A stretch of 30,270 nt of DNA, taken from contig JBCBSS010000096.1 in NCBI GenBank assembly GCA_039819065.1, forward strand, positions 1-30,270, read 5' to 3'. The DNA comes from JBCBSS01 sp039819065 (GTDB lineage: Bacteria; Bacteroidota; Bacteroidia; Cytophagales; Cyclobacteriaceae). The notes beneath the pieces were generated by a model. It was given only the letters and a program-made list of their open reading frames with translations. It had not been told where the DNA came from and made no database searches. Shown one piece after another: positions 14,651-22,835 of the stretch. Positions within the stretch are counted from its first letter, which is position 1. The number at the start of each line of letters is the position of its first letter. The position numbers and the translations under genes are program-made.

Positions 14651-17424
14651 TAATATTGATCCACTGCCAAGTTCTCCTGGCTGGTTCTCCTGCCAATAGT
14701 TCAGATTCTACAAAGCAGATCACTGTAGACTACGTAGAAAATTTAGTTTTTGAAGGTGACTACCGAAGGGCCATATCTATTATATCCGAATTCGAAAACA
14801 AGCAAACCAAAGAGACTTTTGATTTATCAGAGAATAGATGGGATAATCTCTTTTTAACATTGGGTAATGCATATCTGAATCTAGGTATAGCTGACTCAGC
14901 TATGCTTAGCTACAGAAAAGGGCTGTCTATTTCCAGAACGCTTTGGGGCAAGGATTCATTAGCTTTAATTCAGCATAATATAGGACTGGTTTTTTGGGAG
15001 GATGGTGAATATGATAGTGCTGTTTTCTATCTGGAAAGGGCGGGGCAAGTATGGGAAAGCCAGCGGGAGGAGCATCCTCGTTTACCTGCTTTCTACATGA
15101 ATATGAGCATACTACTGGGAGAAAAAGGGGAGGTAAAAAGAGCTTTTGACTACAATGAATTAGCGCTACAATATAGTCTTCGGGGATTTGGTGATATTTA
15201 TGTTAGAAGTTACATCTATAATAGAAAAGGTGTTTTATATCATAACAGTGGGGACTATGCTAACGCGCTAAAGTTTTTCCAGGCAGGATTCGAAAATAGT
15301 CGACAGATATTCGATCTGGATCATTCCATCTATGAGCTACACTATATCAATCTCTCCAACGCTTATACAGAACTTGATCAATTAGACTCTGCTTTATTCT
15401 ACTGTCGAAAATCAATGGCCAATTCCAAACTGAATTTTGGAGATCCGAATTCGGAACTCTATGCTGTTTACGAAGGTCTTGGCGGTATTCATGATAAGCT
15501 GGGTGCCATCGATTCGGCAATTTTTTACTACAATAAGGCGGTCGAAAATATAACGGAATTCCGATCAGAAACTCACCCTTACGTGTTGAAAGTCCTCAAT
15601 AAGGCAGGGCTTATATACCTCCAAAGATCAGACTTCGACAATGCATTGGCATACTTTGACCGAGCTGTTAATGCCTATTTCGACGGTAAGGTTTCTGATG
15701 CACTTGAAACGGGTTTGGTCGACGAAAACGGTAGCGGACTTTTCTATGCCCTGTATGGTAAAGCCAAAACGTATCGGGCCATGTATTTTAAATCTTATAA
15801 TAAAGAACATCTGCAAAAAGCGCTCAACCTGTATGCGTTGTTGGTTCAACATCTTAAGAATGCGGATTACAACGTTCGAAAAGAAGACGATAAGATACCC
15901 ACAGACGAGTTGAATGCTTTGTTTACAGAATACATAACACTCCTGGATACCAACGAAGGTAATTTAGGGGAAGACGAACGTTTACAGATCATTTTTAGTA
16001 CGATGGAATCTTACAAAGCTTCTCAGCTAAAACGTGCTATATCACTTTCAAGTGTGAAAGCCATTGATAGTGAAACAAGTAAACAATACAATAACCTAAG
16101 ATTGGAGCATGGTCTGTTAGAAAGTAAGAAACTTGAGACATCCGGTGCCGATCAGGTGGAAGAAATCAAACAACAACAACTGGCATTGGAACGACAAATA
16201 GACTTAGCGTTTACCAAGCTTCAAAAAGAACAGCCGGACTTTAGAAGGGATAGATTAAGTGATTTTGATTTAAAGAAGACGCAGGCTAGCCTTGCTTCGG
16301 ATGAAGCGATCGTTCATTATGTTCAAATAAGTGATTCCGTATTCTACGCTTTGAAGGTCGAACCCGAGGTATTTAAGTTCTACAAACTAGAAGCTTCATT
16401 GAGTGATAGTGATAAAGGGCTTGAGCCCGATTGGCTTTGGCATACTTATCAGTCCATTTTGGCACCTTTGGAAATAAGTAATGAAACCAAGGTAGTAACG
16501 ATCATCCCTGATGGCCTACTTTGGAACGTGAACTTTGGCGTACTGCTCACCGAAGCACCTAAGCAGACCGGTCTTAGGACCAGACCTTTTTTATTAAAAC
16601 GTTATGCGATTGGTTACGCCTATTCTGTGGCATTGAACGACCAGTCGCACCTGAACAGAAAATCTAATAGAAAGCAATTGCTTGCCTTCTCATACGCTGA
16701 AAATACTGGGAATGAAGGTACTACGCTTTCATTGAGTAATTTAAGATCATCAAGAGGGGAGCTTCCCGGAAGCCATGAGGAAATACTGGCCATCATAGAT
16801 GAGGTCAGTGATGGTGATTATTATTATGGTAAAGACGCTAGCGAGAAGAATTTTAAGGAAATTGCATCGGAATATCAGATTTTACACCTGGCGGTTCATG
16901 GTGAGGCGGATGAAGAAAATCCTGATCAATCCAAGTTGGATTTTTATCATACGGGAGACTCTTTGCAAGATGGATATTTACATGCTTTCGAATTAGAAAA
17001 CCTGAACTTAAATGCTGACTTGGCTGTGCTGAGTGCTTGCGAGACAGGCGCAGGTAAAATCGAAAGGGGAGAAGGAGTAATGAGTTTGGGTAGGGCATTT
17101 GCCTCGGCCGGAGTTAATAGCCTTTTGCTGACCAGATGGGAGGTTTCTGATGCTATTGCGCCTGAGATAATGCAGGTTTTTTACAGAGAGTTGAAAAAAG
17201 GGAAAAGGAAATCAGAAGCATTGAGATTGGCGAAATTGGAGTTTTTAGAAAAAGCTAATAATATAAGTGCAGACCCATTCTATTGGAGTTCTTTCTACAT
17301 CTTGGGGAATGATGATCCGGTTATGTTTGAACGAGAGAACAGTGGCCTCATGTGGTATCTTACAATTGGCCTTGTGGGTTTGCTGGCAGGTTTTATAGTG
17401 GTTCGGCGTAAGGTAAGAGAATAG
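14626..17424 (+). CDS. Secreted/membrane-anchored TPR-CHAT caspase-like protease
   Basis: 932 residues. Signal peptide 1-20 (ISCTLFLILIHCQVLLAG). About seven TPRs between residues 75 and 405, for example LGNAYLNLGIADSAMLSYRK, IGLVFWEDGEYDSAVFYLER and AGLIYLQRSDFDNALAYFDR. A charged coiled-coil stretch lies at about 465-545. The CHAT (caspase/separase-like) domain lies at about 620-895, with the catalytic His758 in LHLAVHGEAD and Cys805 in VLSACETGAG; both are present, so it should be active. A C-terminal TM helix at 908-926 is followed by the basic tail RRKVRE. Signal peptide plus inside-positive tail place TPR and CHAT in the periplasm, unlike the cytoplasmic TPR-CHAT proteases of defence systems. 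The likely substrate is a neighbour such as the precursor or the anti-sigma-like protein (inference). Confidence 0.9.
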   Translation: MKISCTLFLILIHCQVLLAGSPANSSDSTKQITVDYVENLVFEGDYRRAISIISEFENKQTKETFDLSENRWDNLFLTLGNAYLNLGIADSAMLSYRKGLSISRTLWGKDSLALIQHNIGLVFWEDGEYDSAVFYLERAGQVWESQREEHPRLPAFYMNMSILLGEKGEVKRAFDYNELALQYSLRGFGDIYVRSYIYNRKGVLYHNSGDYANALKFFQAGFENSRQIFDLDHSIYELHYINLSNAYTELDQLDSALFYCRKSMANSKLNFGDPNSELYAVYEGLGGIHDKLGAIDSAIFYYNKAVENITEFRSETHPYVLKVLNKAGLIYLQRSDFDNALAYFDRAVNAYFDGKVSDALETGLVDENGSGLFYALYGKAKTYRAMYFKSYNKEHLQKALNLYALLVQHLKNADYNVRKEDDKIPTDELNALFTEYITLLDTNEGNLGEDERLQIIFSTMESYKASQLKRAISLSSVKAIDSETSKQYNNLRLEHGLLESKKLETSGADQVEEIKQQQLALERQIDLAFTKLQKEQPDFRRDRLSDFDLKKTQASLASDEAIVHYVQISDSVFYALKVEPEVFKFYKLEASLSDSDKGLEPDWLWHTYQSILAPLEISNETKVVTIIPDGLLWNVNFGVLLTEAPKQTGLRTRPFLLKRYAIGYAYSVALNDQSHLNRKSNRKQLLAFSYAENTGNEGTTLSLSNLRSSRGELPGSHEEILAIIDEVSDGDYYYGKDASEKNFKEIASEYQILHLAVHGEADEENPDQSKLDFYHTGDSLQDGYLHAFELENLNLNADLAVLSACETGAGKIERGEGVMSLGRAFASAGVNSLLLTRWEVSDAIAPEIMQVFYRELKKGKRKSEALRLAKLEFLEKANNISADPFYWSSFYILGNDDPVMFERENSGLMWYLTIGLVGLLAGFIVVRRKVRE

Positions 17425-17593
17425 GTTGGTTAGAACCGGAGAAGTCTCGAAATCAAGCCCCTAGTTGTACAGCACCAAATCTTACCTTTCCAATCTGCTA
17501 TGCTGAACAAGCGGAATTTAGCAACCTTTGAAGTATCTTGGAATATGCACTTTTTGAGCTAGATGAAGATTCCTTCATGTTTTTGAAACTTAT

Positions 17594-17619
17594 TATCTAA
17601 ATATCGGTATATTTAGATA
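17594..17619. promoter_or_regulatory. Operator-like palindrome upstream of ArsR-type gene
   Basis: Perfect inverted repeat with 11-bp arms and a 4-bp centre: TATCTAAATAT CGGT ATATTTAGATA. It sits 14 bp before the ATG at 17634, the usual place for an autoregulatory ArsR-family operator. Confidence 0.7.
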
Positions 17620-17633
17620 TGTGAATATCATAT

Positions 17634-17933
17634 ATGGATCCAGTAGAAATAAGTAAGGTGCTAGCGAATGAAACGCGGTTTAATATTCTTCAATGGCTTA
17701 AAAATCCGGAAGAGCACTTTCCCCCGCATCAGGATATCGACCACTTTGACGATGGAGTTTGTGTCGGATACATTCAGGATAAGACGGGACTTTCTCAGTC
17801 CACGATTTCTACTTACCTATCTCAAATGCAAAACGCCAGACTGGTGATCCCGACAAGACATGGCAAATGGACATATTACAGAAGAAATGAAGAAACCTTA
17901 AAACAGTATAAAGAGGCGCTACAATACTTGTGA
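17634..17933 (+). CDS. ArsR-family winged-helix transcriptional regulator
   Basis: A 99-residue regulator. It opens with MDPVEISKVLANETRFNILQ, the ArsR-family helix 1-2 signature. The recognition-helix region is TGLSQSTISTYLSQMQNARL and the wing is IPTRHGKWTYYRRN. There is no ELCVCDL-type metal-binding motif; the only Cys lies in DDGVCVGYIQ, so a small-molecule or redox effector is more likely than a metal. The palindrome at 17594-17619 is its probable operator, implying autoregulation. The racemase-family gene follows 60 bp downstream on the same strand and is the likely target. Confidence 0.88.
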   Translation: MDPVEISKVLANETRFNILQWLKNPEEHFPPHQDIDHFDDGVCVGYIQDKTGLSQSTISTYLSQMQNARLVIPTRHGKWTYYRRNEETLKQYKEALQYL

Positions 17934-17993
17934 CTTTTTTTGAGACAACATATCTATAATTCTCGAATTGTAAATGCATAAACCACTATACAT

Positions 17994-18689
17994 ATGAAAA
18001 CCATCGGACTTATAGGAGGGATGAGCTGGGAATCATCCAAAGTATATTACGAATTCCTCAATCGCCGCGCTAAGGAGCTATTGGGCGGATCGCATTCTGG
18101 TATGAGTATTATGTACTCAGTCGATTTTGCAGAGATTGAGAAACTCACCTTTGCCGGAGATTGGGATGGAATAGGCGATATGATGAAACAAGCGGCCCAA
18201 AGCCTCGAAAAAGCAGGAGCTGATGTCATCCTGTTGTGTACCAATACCATTCACCTTGTTAGTGATGCCATTACTCAAAATACTTCTGTACCTTTTCTGC
18301 ATATCGCTGATGCCACTGGCGAATCTATTGCCTCGGCCGGGCTTCGTAAAGTCGGCTTGTTAGGTACGGCATTCACCATGGAAAAGGATTTTTACAAAGG
18401 CTATATCAAAGAAAAGTTCGGTATTGAAGTGATCATCCCAGAGGCCGAAGATAGAAAACTAGTCCATGATATCATTTACAATGAATTGGTGAAAGGTCAG
18501 TTTACGGAAGAAGCTAAAAATGCCTGCTTAGCTATTATCGATCGGTTGAAAGCATCCGGCGCTGAAGGTGTAATTATGGGTTGTACCGAATTGCCCATCC
18601 TCATCCCTGAAGATGAGGTTGATTTGCCATCTTTTGATACATCCAAAATCCATGTCTACAAAGCCATGGATTGGGCGATTAAAGATTGA
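17994..18689 (+). CDS. Aspartate/glutamate racemase-family protein
   Basis: 231 residues, the usual length for the YgeA/RacX branch of Asp/Glu racemases, cofactor-independent amino acid racemases using two cysteines. N-terminal MKTIGLIGGMSWESSKVYY is typical. Both catalytic cysteines are present: Cys82 in LLCTNTIH and Cys197 in MGCTELPIL. Probably racemises Asp, Glu or a broader set of amino acids, in the cytoplasm; exact substrate not predictable. It follows an ArsR-family regulator and is probably under its control. Confidence 0.88.
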   Translation: MKTIGLIGGMSWESSKVYYEFLNRRAKELLGGSHSGMSIMYSVDFAEIEKLTFAGDWDGIGDMMKQAAQSLEKAGADVILLCTNTIHLVSDAITQNTSVPFLHIADATGESIASAGLRKVGLLGTAFTMEKDFYKGYIKEKFGIEVIIPEAEDRKLVHDIIYNELVKGQFTEEAKNACLAIIDRLKASGAEGVIMGCTELPILIPEDEVDLPSFDTSKIHVYKAMDWAIKD

Positions 18690-18703
18690 TGATGAAACAG
18701 TAA

Positions 18704-18829
18704 GAGGTCGTCTCAAAAGCCCCTATGAAATGTCATCCCGACAGGTCGGGATCTATCTCCCAAATGACTTGTGCCTTTAATTGAAATAGATTTCTCCTTA
18801 CGTCGAAATTGACTGACTTTAGAGACGGC
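18704..18829. repeat. Intergenic repeat element with terminal inverted repeats
   Basis: Bounded by GTCGTCTCAAAAG and its near inverse CTTTAGAGACGGC. Inside are GTCATCCCGAC/GTCGGGAT (short hairpin), ATCTATCTC, and the inverse ATAGATTTCTCCTTACGTCG. The same plan is seen at 27833-27945 and partly at 7848-7970. It resembles short non-coding repeat families common in Bacteroidota gaps. Confidence 0.6.
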
Positions 18830-18921
18830 ACTGCCTTCTTAGATCCTTAGCCGCTGTTTGTGTCCCCACAAACGACTAAGCCAGGCAAATCCGTGCGTGA
18901 CACGTACGGAGGCGACAAAAA

Positions 18922-18947
18922 TAAAGCCGGGTGTTTCTACCCGGCTT
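18922..18947 (-). terminator. Intrinsic terminator of the YiaA-like gene
   Basis: Nine-pair stem AAGCCGGGT/ACCCGGCTT (18924-18932 with 18939-18947). On the minus strand it is followed by TATTTTTG, so it ends the transcript of the gene that stops at 18996. Confidence 0.75.
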
Positions 18948-18995
18948 ATATATAAATCATTTCAGCGTTGCTAATAAAAGCAACAGATGGTTTGT

Positions 18996-19442
18996 CTAGT
19001 TTTTCACTATCTGGTTATCACGTGTGTTCTTTTGAACCGCTATGGCGGCAAATACACTCAGCACGAATGACATACCATAGAAGCCTTTTTCGCTAAGCGT
19101 TAATTCATCAGCATTCCACAGCCCGATCACCAATAGTGAAATAGCACAGATGGTAGCAAACCAGCTCAGTCCGTAGTAGATATCGGTGACAGGAATACCT
19201 TCCAGCTTGTCTCTTACACTTTTTTGCACTGAAATAACGGCGAAGAGCCCGAACACAAGCACTGTGAAATAATATCCTTTTTCATTCAGCTCCATTTCTG
19301 CATTGTAGAGACCAACGAAGAATGATGTGATACCAATAATCAGTGCAGCCCATGATGCAAAGATGAAGGCATTGGAAGGCTTACCCGGAACGTGTACTTC
19401 TGGTTTTTCGTTGATTTCGTTATTTAACTTGTCATCGATCAT
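18996..19442 (-). CDS. YiaA/YiaB-family inner-membrane protein
   Basis: 148 residues with two repeated two-helix units: helices at about 24-45 (AFIFASWAALIIGITSFFVG), 56-72, 89-108 (GLSWFATICAISLLVIGLWN) and 120-137. Each unit ends with a similar basic motif (AVISVQKSVRD and AAIAVQKNTRD), matching the YiaA/YiaB two-helix domain. The N-terminus (about 20 residues) is hydrophilic. Function is unknown in the family. It lies 79 bp downstream of the Crp/Fnr-family gene on the same strand but with its own AT-rich leader; transcription may be shared. Confidence 0.85.
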   Translation of the reverse strand: MIDDKLNNEINEKPEVHVPGKPSNAFIFASWAALIIGITSFFVGLYNAEMELNEKGYYFTVLVFGLFAVISVQKSVRDKLEGIPVTDIYYGLSWFATICAISLLVIGLWNADELTLSEKGFYGMSFVLSVFAAIAVQKNTRDNQIVKN

Positions 19443-19521
19443 AATATCTCAATGTTTGATTATGGTTCAAATTTGGAGTAGCCAGACGCCAATCACATTT
19501 ACATTTGTTAATAAATGATCT

Positions 19522-20091
19522 TCAGCGCCTTTTAGCTCTTATTCTACTTAGCTGTACCGCTGTTATACCCAAGTATGAGGCTACCTGATATTGTGGTATT
19601 TCATTTTCCAGTGTAGGGAATTTCTCTTTAAAGTTTTCATACCGCTCAGCAGCATCAATCATCACCAAAGACATTTCGCGCTTCTCTTTCTGCACGAAAA
19701 AGTCCTCTGCTATCTTTCTATTGAGAGTTTCAATGCTGCGATGCTCTGGATAGAGTGCCACGATGTCATCGAAGTTCGCTTCCACGATTTTACAGTCCGT
19801 CATACATTGGATGTTGATCATGCTTACCTCTTTGGTGATCAAGGAAGAATAGGCACCAACGATGGCAGGATTATGGAAGAAAGTCTTATTGAATTCTTCC
19901 CCCTTATCATTCCGGTAGAATGCGCGCATCAAGCCTTCTTCTAAGAAAGCCAACTTTCTGGCCACCCTTGCTTCCCTTGCGTAGAATTCGTCCTTGGCCA
20001 AAGACTTCAGCTTGAAGAGATTCAGCAAAGCCTCAAGAGAATCCGAAGGTATATCAGTGAAAGTCAATAGATAATCAGCGAATGAAATCAT
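19522..20091 (-). CDS. Crp/Fnr-family transcriptional regulator
   Basis: 189 residues. An N-terminal cyclic-nucleotide-binding-like beta-roll spans about 20-115 (ARKLAFLEEGLMRAFYRNDK, FHNPAIVGAYSSLI). A dimer helix covers about 115-150, and the C-terminal winged helix includes PQYQVASYLGITAVQLSRIR. The phosphate-binding cassette of true CRP (GE...RSA) is not obvious, so cAMP binding is doubtful. Many Bacteroidota members of this group are one-domain regulators of nearby metabolic genes. The start is ATG at 20091; divergent from the CoA-transferase gene. Confidence 0.88.
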   Translation of the reverse strand: MISFADYLLTFTDIPSDSLEALLNLFKLKSLAKDEFYAREARVARKLAFLEEGLMRAFYRNDKGEEFNKTFFHNPAIVGAYSSLITKEVSMINIQCMTDCKIVEANFDDIVALYPEHRSIETLNRKIAEDFFVQKEKREMSLVMIDAAERYENFKEKFPTLENEIPQYQVASYLGITAVQLSRIRAKRR

Positions 20092-20421
20092 ATGCTATCC
20101 AGGAAGTATTTTCATTTTTAACTGATATAAAGATAAGTCGCTAAAAAACAACACAGCATGCCACGCTGACAAACCGATCAATAATCAAGACAAACCAAGA
20201 TTAATGTCTGATCAACACATAACACTTCATCATCTCATCCTCTAATTCACTAATCATCTCATCACCCTATCATCTAATTATCAAACCATCGCATCATCAA
20301 CCCATTAAACCATCATATATCATAAGAATTTTCGCCCATTCATGATCTTTATCATAGCCCTTCACTTTGAATAAGAGGTGGATTAACTTGGCTTCAAGTT
20401 GAACAATAAACCGTCTTTAAA
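20092..20421. promoter_or_regulatory. Divergent intergenic region with ATCATC tract
   Basis: 330 bp between the Crp/Fnr-family gene and the CoA-transferase gene. 20221-20320 is an ATCATC-type degenerate tract like those at 41-100 and 5866-5940. Both promoters should be here; none was identified by eye. Confidence 0.4.
20221..20320. repeat. ATCATC-rich degenerate tract
   Basis: Words such as TCATCATCTCATC, TATCATCTAATTATCAAACC and CATCGCATCATCAACCC without a fixed period. Shares TCATCTAAT.ATCA and ATCAAACCAT with the tract at 41-100. Confidence 0.5.
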
Positions 20422-21738
20422 TTGTCAGTAAATAGTATAGCAACCGAAATTGAGCAGGAAGGACTAAAGATCGTTTCTGCGGAAGAAGCTGTGAACATTA
20501 TCCAGTCTAATGACCGTGTTTTCATTCACAGCGCCGCCATGACGCCACACCTATTGGTTGAAGCAATGACAGCACGTCATAGGTCACTACGTAACGTAGA
20601 GGTGGTCGAAATTCACACCGAAGGAGAAGCACCTTATGTGCAGGAAGAATATGCTGAAAGCTTCAGAACCAACTCGTTTTTTGTCGGTGCGAATGTGCGT
20701 AAGGCTGTCCAGAACGGTATGGCTGACTACGTGCCTGTTTTCCTCAGTGAGATACATCTCTTTTTCGAAAGAAATATCCTGCCAGTGGATGTAGCCATGG
20801 TACAAGTCTCTCCACCTGATCAACATGGTTTCTGTTCGCTTGGTGTATCGGTAGATGTGGCCATGTCAGCGGTGCGCAACGCCAAAAGAGTCATCGTACA
20901 GATCAACCCCCAAGTACCAAGAACACACGGCGATGGTTTCATCCATATCAGCAAAATCGATATGGCCGTTGAAGTGGATCAGCCTATCAATGCAGCTAAC
21001 CCGAAACCTTTGGAAGAGGAAGACCTTAGAATCGGTAGATTCATAGCCGACCTGGTAGAAGATGGTGCTACACTGCAAATGGGCATTGGCAGTATTCCAG
21101 ATGCGGCATTGGCTTCTCTAGGCAATCATAAACGTCTCGGCATACACACAGAGATGTTTTCAGACGGTATCATTCCATTGGTTCAAAAAGGCGTAATTAC
21201 CGGAGAGGAAAAGCGAGTCAAAAAAGGAAAGATCGTTTCTGCTTTTGCTGTGGGTAGCCAGAAGTTGTATGATTTCATGCACGATAATCCGGTTATCGAG
21301 ATGAAAGAAGCTGGCTATACCAATGACACATCCAGAATCAGGCGCAATCCGAAAGTAACTGCCATCAATAGTTGCGTTGAGATAGACCTGACAGGACAGA
21401 TTTGCGCAGATACTTTAGGCCAAAGACAGTACAGTGGTGTAGGGGGACAGATGGATTTCATCAGGGGTGCATCGCTTTCGGAAGGAGGCAAGCCCATCAT
21501 TGCCCTGCGATCTATTACCAAGAAAGGCCATTCTAAAATAGCCCCATTCTTACAGCAGGGAGCGGGTGTCACTACCACGAGGGCACACGTCCACTATATC
21601 GTAACGGAGTATGGAGCAGTGAACTTATACGGTAAAAGTTTGAGGCAACGTGCAAAAGCATTGATCAGTATAGCCCACCCAGACCATAGGGAAACCCTAG
21701 AGAAAGCCGCGTTTGAGCGGTTTGGGACATTAAGATAA
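20422..21738 (+). CDS. Acetyl-CoA hydrolase/transferase (4-hydroxybutyrate CoA-transferase-like)
   Basis: 438 residues, family I-type CoA transferase of the acetyl-CoA hydrolase/4-hydroxybutyrate CoA-transferase group. It moves CoA between acetyl-CoA and small organic acids. N-terminal IVSAEEAVNIIQSNDRVFIH is typical. The catalytic glutamate is Glu244 in IHTEMFSDG. GVGGQMDFIRGASLSEGG and the C-terminal RQRAKALISIAHPDHRE are also characteristic. The start appears to be TTG (20422); the next in-frame ATG would cut into the fold. The actual acid substrate cannot be told from sequence. A terminator-like hairpin follows at 21771-21801. Confidence 0.9.
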   Translation: MSVNSIATEIEQEGLKIVSAEEAVNIIQSNDRVFIHSAAMTPHLLVEAMTARHRSLRNVEVVEIHTEGEAPYVQEEYAESFRTNSFFVGANVRKAVQNGMADYVPVFLSEIHLFFERNILPVDVAMVQVSPPDQHGFCSLGVSVDVAMSAVRNAKRVIVQINPQVPRTHGDGFIHISKIDMAVEVDQPINAANPKPLEEEDLRIGRFIADLVEDGATLQMGIGSIPDAALASLGNHKRLGIHTEMFSDGIIPLVQKGVITGEEKRVKKGKIVSAFAVGSQKLYDFMHDNPVIEMKEAGYTNDTSRIRRNPKVTAINSCVEIDLTGQICADTLGQRQYSGVGGQMDFIRGASLSEGGKPIIALRSITKKGHSKIAPFLQQGAGVTTTRAHVHYIVTEYGAVNLYGKSLRQRAKALISIAHPDHRETLEKAAFERFGTLR

Positions 21739-21770
21739 AAACTTAGCGATTAAGTTTGGATTTGAGTTTT

Positions 21771-21801
21771 GAAGGGGCTGTCTTCTGGGGACAGTCCCTT
21801 C
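21771..21801. terminator. Hairpin between convergent genes
   Basis: GAAGGGGCTGTC (21771-21782) pairs with GACAGTCCCTTC (21790-21801), 11 of 12 pairs, 7-nt loop. It lies between the stops at 21738 (plus) and 21837 (minus). T-runs are weak on both sides, so efficiency is uncertain. Confidence 0.55.
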
Positions 21802-21836
21802 CTCATTTAAAGCGGTGTCAAAAGCAGTGAATTAAA

Positions 21837-22835
21837 CTACCTGAGCTCTTGCTGCGCACTTTGCATCAATTGATCAATAATTACCATTACTTTCCGTTCT
21901 CGCTCGGCATAACTCCCATTGATTTCCTCTAGTTGTATATCGAATTGTGTCATGGTATTTCTATGAGACGCATCCAGCGCATTACGCTCGTGCTCGCTAA
22001 GCCTGGTGCCATCCTGTACGAAGGGCACATCATTGTTGAGGTAGAGGTAACAGTTAGCGGCATTTATAGCATAAAGTGATTCATCTAGTTTCATGTATTT
22101 ACCAAAGCTAAACTTAGCATAGGATTGTGTGATATGAATGTCGGTATCCATCACTACCAACGGAGCGAGCTTGGCTACTGCAACTTTGATATTTTCTACA
22201 TGGGCATGAGCAATTTTGATTAAGTGCTCTTGAGAGAAGTGATTGGAATTCTCAATAATATCGCGTCCCACTTCTTCTACCAATGTCGCAGGGTAGTGTT
22301 CTATGATGAAGCTGGCCATAGTGCTTTTTCCTGTAGACTCTGTGCCTAAAACGGCGACTTTCTTCTGAAAGTGCTGCTTTACCGCATCAGGTAGGAATGT
22401 CCAATGATCGTATAATCCGTTGCGTATTTGTGTGGCCGAGATGCGATTGAGTGAGCGATCCTGATCAAATGATTGGTGCTCAATACCCATAAAATCGGCC
22501 ACCAAATCACCGTAGGGCTCCGATGTAAAGAGAATATCCACTTCCGGAACGATTAGCTTAAACTGGTCGGCCCACACCTGAGACACTTCCGCAGAGCTGA
22601 CCGAGGTATTGGGAAGTTCTGATTCAAGATAGTTGAATTCAATTACTTTGACTCTGGGTTCTTTCGAGTAGGTCTTACTGATCCAATTTGCTCTGGTCGT
22701 ACAATTAAGCTTCTCCTGATCGCTTTTACTGACTATGACAAATAGCTCATCACAGTGCTTTGTGGCGAAATCAATGAGGGCTTTATGTCCGTTGTGAAAC
22801 GGTAAATACTTGCCAAAAGTGAATCCTTTTTTCAA
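21837..22835 (-). CDS. nadR: NadR-like NMN adenylyltransferase / ribosylnicotinamide kinase
   Basis: 332 residues, bifunctional. The N-terminal nucleotidyltransferase has GKYLPFHNGHKAL (H14xxH17) and ISATQIR at 132-138, making NAD from NMN. The C-terminal kinase has a P-loop GTESTGKST at 164-172 and phosphorylates nicotinamide riboside to NMN. There is no N-terminal helix-turn-helix as in the enterobacterial repressor form. It starts at TTG (22835) within the last codons of pnuC (TTGA overlap), with a clear GGAGG eight bases upstream. Last gene of the TonB receptor-pnuC-nadR operon: the imported riboside is phosphorylated and turned into NAD in the cytoplasm. Confidence 0.93.
   Translation of the reverse strand: MKKGFTFGKYLPFHNGHKALIDFATKHCDELFVIVSKSDQEKLNCTTRANWISKTYSKEPRVKVIEFNYLESELPNTSVSSAEVSQVWADQFKLIVPEVDILFTSEPYGDLVADFMGIEHQSFDQDRSLNRISATQIRNGLYDHWTFLPDAVKQHFQKKVAVLGTESTGKSTMASFIIEHYPATLVEEVGRDIIENSNHFSQEHLIKIAHAHVENIKVAVAKLAPLVVMDTDIHITQSYAKFSFGKYMKLDESLYAINAANCYLYLNNDVPFVQDGTRLSEHERNALDASHRNTMTQFDIQLEEINGSYAERERKVMVIIDQLMQSAQQELR

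Larger units (their letters stand above)
18690..18995. other. Intergenic region with repeat element and hairpins
   Basis: 306 bp without a gene. 18704-18829 is a repeat element. 18847-18890 can form a hairpin (CTTAG...GTTTGTG, loop TCCC, CACAAAC...CTAAG). TCCGTGCG/CGTACGGA near 18891-18911 is another imperfect stem. The terminator of the minus-strand YiaA-like gene follows. Confidence 0.55.

Noticed and set aside
14626..17424. Gasdermin-type defence locus around the CHAT protease
   Set aside because: No gasdermin-like gene next to it, and the CHAT protein is predicted to be periplasmic rather than cytoplasmic.
8665..20091. cAMP signalling link between the cyclase and the Crp/Fnr-family regulator
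   Set aside because: They are 10 kb apart, and the regulator lacks a clear cyclic-nucleotide phosphate-binding cassette.
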